From Paracoccus versutus (GTDB taxonomy: Bacteria > Pseudomonadota > Alphaproteobacteria > Rhodobacterales > Rhodobacteraceae), in the NCBI RefSeq assembly GCF_000763885.1, contig NZ_JRKO01000007.1, forward strand, positions 47,952 through 111,951: DNA of 64,000 nucleotides, given 5' to 3'. The notes beneath the pieces were generated by a model. The model made no database searches. It was not told the origin of the DNA and saw nothing but the letters and a program-made list of their open reading frames with translations. A program made the translations under genes and the position numbers. This document shows, piece by piece, positions 60,758 to 64,000 of this stretch. The stretch's first letter is position 1. Every line of letters begins with the position of its first letter.

Positions 60758-61342
60758 TCAAAGCTTCGAAATCCGCTTCTGCAATTCGGCAAGCTGGCGG
60801 CGGATCTCGGCCATGTCCTCGGGCGCGGAAGCCTTCTTGCCGCTGCGGGTCTCGTCCGTCTCGGTTTCCTCCATCTCGGGGCCGCTGCTGCCCGCGCCCC
60901 AGCCCGCCGCCATCGCCTTCAGGAACAGCTGCTGCTGGCGCTGGAGCGCCTCGAAACCCGGCATCGAGGACATCGGGTTGGGGAAGGTCGACAGATTCTC
61001 CATCATCTTCGACTGGCCCTCGCGCAGCATCTCGAAACTGGCGGCCAGGAATTGCGGCACCACCGATTGCGCCTGGGTCGTGTAGCTGCGCACCAGGTCG
61101 ATCAGCACGTCGATGGGCAAGACGTTCTCGCCCCGGCCCTCGTGCTCGGCGATGATCTGCAACAGATATTGCCGGGTCAGGTCGTCGCCGGTCTTGAGAT
61201 CGACGATGCGCACCTGCCGCCCGGCACGGATGAAGCCCGCAATATCCTCAAGCGTGACGTAATCGCTGGTCTCGGTGTTGTAGAGGCGGCGGCTCGCATA
61301 GCGCTTGATCAGAAGCGGGGTCGTGTTCTCGGGCTCAGCCAT
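60758..61342 (-). CDS. phaR: Polyhydroxyalkanoate synthesis repressor PhaR
   Basis: This 194-residue protein has LLIKRYASRRLYNTETSDYV near residue 10 and VTLEDIAGFIRAGRQVRIVD near 30, the PhaR DNA/PHA-binding N-terminal domain. An aggregate-prone helical middle follows, with an acidic C-terminus ending in a coiled segment (AEIRRQLAELQKRISKL). It represses phaP until PHA granules titrate it. GGAGGAG lies just upstream of the ATG, and a TGCA-rich palindrome at 61357-61366 may allow self-control. Confidence 0.95.
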   Translation of the reverse strand: MAEPENTTPLLIKRYASRRLYNTETSDYVTLEDIAGFIRAGRQVRIVDLKTGDDLTRQYLLQIIAEHEGRGENVLPIDVLIDLVRSYTTQAQSVVPQFLAASFEMLREGQSKMMENLSTFPNPMSSMPGFEALQRQQQLFLKAMAAGWGAGSSGPEMEETETDETRSGKKASAPEDMAEIRRQLAELQKRISKL

Positions 61343-61490
61343 GGCTCCTCCGGCAGTGCATTTGCAGCATGATGGGAAATGGCCCGGAAAAATGCAAAGA
61401 AAATCGCCATGCTGCGCCGGAAGCAGGGGGCGAGCCCCGGATCGGGCCCAGATCGAGGCCCGGCCGGATACGAACCGGGCCCGGCCATGG

Positions 61491-61518
61491 AAAAAGGGGG
61501 CAGCGAACTGCCCCCCTT
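61491..61518 (-). terminator. Rho-independent terminator after phaP
   Basis: On the minus strand a GC-rich hairpin (AGGGGGCAG at 61495-61503 paired with the CTGCCCCC arm starting at 61508, CGAA loop on the plus strand) is followed by TTTTT. It lies about 25 nt after the phaP stop. Confidence 0.9.
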
Positions 61519-61543
61519 CGTCTGGAACCGCAAGGGCCTGCGA

Positions 61544-62017
61544 TCAGGCCTTGGTCACGGTGCTGGCCGAGGTCGCGGCGGCAGCGGCTTTCTTGACCGC
61601 GGCCTGGGTTTCGCGGCTGGCCTTTTCGGCGGCCTTCTGCGCGTCGGCGGCCAGGTCCTTGCCGGCGGTCAGCATCAGGTCGACGGTGTCCATCTGGACC
61701 TTCTTCGCCACTTCGGCAAAGGCGGCCATGTGCTCGGCAGCCATTTCGGCGGCGGCGGTGGCGAAATCGCTCAGCGCCTTGGCGTATTCGGCCGGCTCTT
61801 CCTTGGACGAGGTCAGCTCACCCATGCGGGCGATGGTGTCCTTGGCCCACTGGGCCGAGATCTCGGTCGAACGCTCGGCAGCGGCCAGCGCGACGCGGGC
61901 CATCTTCTCGCCCAGCGCGGTCTGCGACTTGAAGGCGTCCTGGAACGACGAGGTGTCGACCGGGAATTTCGCCATCACTTCTTGCAGGGTCTTGGTGAAG
62001 TCAGGGGTCTTGGCCAT
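61544..62017 (-). CDS. phaP: Phasin PhaP, PHA granule protein
   Basis: This 157-residue protein is read from the ATG at 62017. It is almost wholly helical and amphipathic with Ala/Lys/Glu-rich sequence (AALGEKMARVA-like, then AAEMAAEHMAAFAEVAKKVQ), the usual phasin type. It coats PHA granules. The length is normal for Paracoccus-type phasins. Its promoter region carries the PhaR operators. Confidence 0.93.
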   Translation of the reverse strand: MAKTPDFTKTLQEVMAKFPVDTSSFQDAFKSQTALGEKMARVALAAAERSTEISAQWAKDTIARMGELTSSKEEPAEYAKALSDFATAAAEMAAEHMAAFAEVAKKVQMDTVDLMLTAGKDLAADAQKAAEKASRETQAAVKKAAAAATSASTVTKA

Positions 62018-62073
62018 TTGCTCTCTCCTAGATCGGCGCGAAGCTTCGGCACCGGTTGAACTGTTCTGACCAA

Positions 62074-62123
62074 CATATACTTTCTGCACCGCAGCATTGC
62101 AAGGTTTTCTTGCTGCGGTGCAG
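62074..62123 (-). promoter_or_regulatory. phaP promoter with two PhaR-type operators
   Basis: On the minus strand TTGCAA (62102-62097) and TATATG (62079-62074) are separated by 17 nt, a good -35/-10 pair for phaP. Two CTGC-N3-GCAG sites lie at 62084-62094 (inside the promoter spacer) and 62113-62123. The pair also forms a longer inverted repeat that could act as phaC terminator. Confidence 0.82.
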
Positions 62124-62130
62124 AAAAATT

Positions 62131-64000
62131 TTACGCCCGCTCGTGGACGTAGAGGCCGGGCGCGGGGCCGAAGCCCTCGCCCGGATCGCGGGCCTCGACC
62201 ATGTCCCCCGCCCGCCGGGCCAGCCATTCGCCCCAGCGGCCCCACCAGCTGCCCTCGTGGTGCTGCGCCTTGTCCAGCCAGTGCTGCTCGCCCTGCTGGA
62301 AGCCGGCATCCGAGGTGTAGTGGCCATATTTCTTCTTGCTGGGCGGGTTGACGATGCCGGCGATATGGCCCGATTCGGACAGGATGAAGGTCTTGTCCCT
62401 GGAGCCCATCTGCGCGATGCCGCGCCAGCTGTCCTTCCAGGGCGCGATATGGTCGGTCTCGCAGGCGATGGCGCAAAGCGGCACGGTCACGTCGCCGACA
62501 TGCAGCCGGTGGCCCATCAGCTCGAACCCTTCCTTGACGAAGCGGTTCTGCTGGCACAGCCCGCGCAGGTATTCCACCGCCATGCGCCCCGGCAGGTTGG
62601 TGCCGTCGCCGTTCCAGAAGAGCAGGTCGAAGGCCGGCGGCGTCTCGCCCAGCATGTAGCTGCGAATCGCCGGCCCCCAGACCAGGTCGTTGGCGCGCAG
62701 GAAGCTGAAGGTGCGCGTCATCAGCTGCGCCCCCAGGATGCCGGTGCGCGCCGCCTCCTCCTCGATGCCCGAGACGAAATCGTCTTGCAGATAGGCAGTG
62801 AACTCGCCCTGGTCGGCAAAGTCGGTCAACGCGGTGAAGAAGGTGGCGGCGTTCACCCGGTCGTCGCCGCGCTGCTTGAGAAGCGACAGGGTCAGCGCCA
62901 GCGTGGTGCCGGCGATGCAATAGCCGACCGCGTTCAGCTTTTTCTGGTCGGTCAGGTCCAGCACCCGGTCCATCACCTCCAGATAGGCACTGACATAATC
63001 GTCCATGCCGGTGTCGCCATAGCTGGGATCGGGGTTCTTCCAGGCCACCACGAACAGCGTATGGCCCTGGTCCACGATCCATTTGATCAGGCTGTTCTGC
63101 GGCTTGAGGTCGAGGATGTAGAACTTGTTGATCCAGGGCGGAAAGATCACCAGCGGGATCTCATGCACCTGCGCGGTGGTGGGCTTGTACTGGATCAGCT
63201 CGTAAAGCTTGGTGCGCGCGACCACCGTGCCCTCGGTGGTGCCGATGTTCTCGCCCACGCGGAAGGCGTCGCGGTCGGCCAGCGACACGATCAGCTCGCC
63301 GCTGTTCTGCTCGACGTCGCGCACCAGGTTCTCGAGGCCCCTGACCAGGCTTTCGCCCTCGGTCTCCACCGCCTTTTCCAGCGCGTCGGGATTGGTCGCC
63401 AGGAAGTTCGTCGGCGCCATCATGTCGATCATCTGGCGGGTGAACCATTCGATCCGGCGCCGGTCGGTCATCTCGGGCAGGTCCAGCGCGCTTGCCGCCT
63501 CCTGCAGGGCCTGGGCGTTGATCTGGTATTGCCGCTTGATGAAGTTGAAGAAGGGATGCGCCTCCCACAGCGGGTTGGCAAAGCGCCGGTCCCGCGGCCC
63601 CTCGCTGGGCGGCGGCGTCAGCGTGCCGCGGGCGAAGGCGGCCTGGGCCTCGGCGAAATGGCGCAGCGTCTCGCCCCAATAGCTGACCTGCTGGCCGATC
63701 ACCCGCTCGGGCTGCTCGGCCAGAAGCTTGATCCAGGCCGAGGTCGCGGTGGCGAAAAGGTCGGGGCCCGGCATCTCGACGCCGGGATTGGAGGGGCGGC
63801 GCTGCGCCAGCGCGCTGATCAGGCGCTGGGTCAGCGATTCGATGCGCTCGATGTTCTGGGCCAGCTGCTCGGGCAGGCGGCTGCCGGCGCCGAAGGCCGC
63901 CTCGACGAAGGCGGCGGTGGCCGGGCTCGGATGCGGCTCGGCGGCGGGGACGGGGGGCTTGTCGGTCCCGGCCGGGGCGGGCGCAGGGGCGCGGGGCGCG
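62131..64000 (-). CDS. phaC: Class I poly(3-hydroxyalkanoate) synthase, 5' end outside window
   Basis: The frame is open to the window edge, upstream of the internal Met at 63774, so the start is not visible. The conserved lipase-like box GYCIAGT with the catalytic Cys lies at about residue 296 counted from 63774. The catalytic Asp is in ACETDHIAPW and the His in LSESGHIAGIVNPP. It polymerises hydroxyacyl-CoA into PHA. phaC, phaP and phaR lie in tandem on this strand, the Paracoccus order. Confidence 0.95.
   Translation of the reverse strand, partial: APRAPAPAPAGTDKPPVPAAEPHPSPATAAFVEAAFGAGSRLPEQLAQNIERIESLTQRLISALAQRRPSNPGVEMPGPDLFATATSAWIKLLAEQPERVIGQQVSYWGETLRHFAEAQAAFARGTLTPPPSEGPRDRRFANPLWEAHPFFNFIKRQYQINAQALQEAASALDLPEMTDRRRIEWFTRQMIDMMAPTNFLATNPDALEKAVETEGESLVRGLENLVRDVEQNSGELIVSLADRDAFRVGENIGTTEGTVVARTKLYELIQYKPTTAQVHEIPLVIFPPWINKFYILDLKPQNSLIKWIVDQGHTLFVVAWKNPDPSYGDTGMDDYVSAYLEVMDRVLDLTDQKKLNAVGYCIAGTTLALTLSLLKQRGDDRVNAATFFTALTDFADQGEFTAYLQDDFVSGIEEEAARTGILGAQLMTRTFSFLRANDLVWGPAIRSYMLGETPPAFDLLFWNGDGTNLPGRMAVEYLRGLCQQNRFVKEGFELMGHRLHVGDVTVPLCAIACETDHIAPWKDSWRGIAQMGSRDKTFILSESGHIAGIVNPPSKKKYGHYTSDAGFQQGEQHWLDKAQHHEGSWWGRWGEWLARRAGDMVEARDPGEGFGPAPGLYVHERA

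Noticed and set aside
1..64000. CRISPR array or cas operon
   Set aside because: No regularly spaced direct repeats were seen; the Cas4-like protein at 40544-41290 sits in a phage operon with a primase and has no other cas gene nearby.

Overview
The window reads as a high-GC alphaproteobacterial chromosome, most likely a Paracoccus or close Rhodobacteraceae relative. The best evidence is the right end: a phaC-phaP-phaR polyhydroxyalkanoate locus with CTGC-N3-GCAG PhaR-type operators next to tRNA-Ser(GGA), and a prophage whose tail genes match the Rhodobacterales gene-transfer-agent-like tail module. The genus call is inference; no rRNA or other marker is present.

Layout. (1) 1-9187, plus strand: a stress-tolerance cluster resembling the transmissible locus of stress tolerance / locus of heat resistance. 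It holds the 3' end of ftsH, a ClpK/ClpG-type disaggregase, an unusual ribosome-hibernation-domain/sigma-like fusion, hdeD, two small or membrane proteins, a free-standing NDUFS4-like protein, a decayed rhomboid protease, a TrxC-like thioredoxin and a short KefB-type antiporter. (2) 9225-50827: a siphovirus-like prophage of about 41.6 kb. Late genes run leftward from terminase (31755) through portal, protease-capsid fusion, tail tube, tail chaperones, tape measure and GTA-like baseplate genes to the lysis genes (9225). A second leftward block (41496 to 32865) carries a Cas4/RecB-like nuclease, P4-type primase-helicase, RuvC-like protein, two DNA methyltransferases and a possible nuclease. The rightward block (41725-50827) carries an unrecognised gene pair, a sigma-like protein, a Sak4-like recombination module, a helicase and a large serine recombinase cassette. 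I see no CI-like repressor. (3) 50887-60350, plus strand: a defence operon, namely a type I restriction-modification system (hsdM, hsdS, hsdR) with a Septu-like ATPase/HNH pair nested between hsdS and hsdR, preceded by an orphan Phd-type antitoxin and followed by a GIY-YIG/DUF4357 protein. (4) 60574-64000, minus strand: tRNA-Ser and pha genes, the apparent core genome.

How it works together. About 60 kb of accessory DNA (heat/oxidative-stress proteostasis, prophage, anti-phage defence) is stacked beside a tRNA-Ser gene. Within the prophage, a RidA/WYL-regulator cassette with a clear inverted-repeat operator, a free-standing HNH nuclease and the unrecognised two-gene cassette look like later insertions. 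The most notable sequence-level signals are a canonical A-AAA-AAC frameshift site in the tail chaperone gene whose -1 frame encodes a cysteine-rich extension, a 20-bp perfect inverted repeat with iterated GTGACGGAT-type units beside the primase gene, the HPF/sigma fusion, the nested Septu pair, and a second long frame lying almost exactly over the C5 methyltransferase gene.
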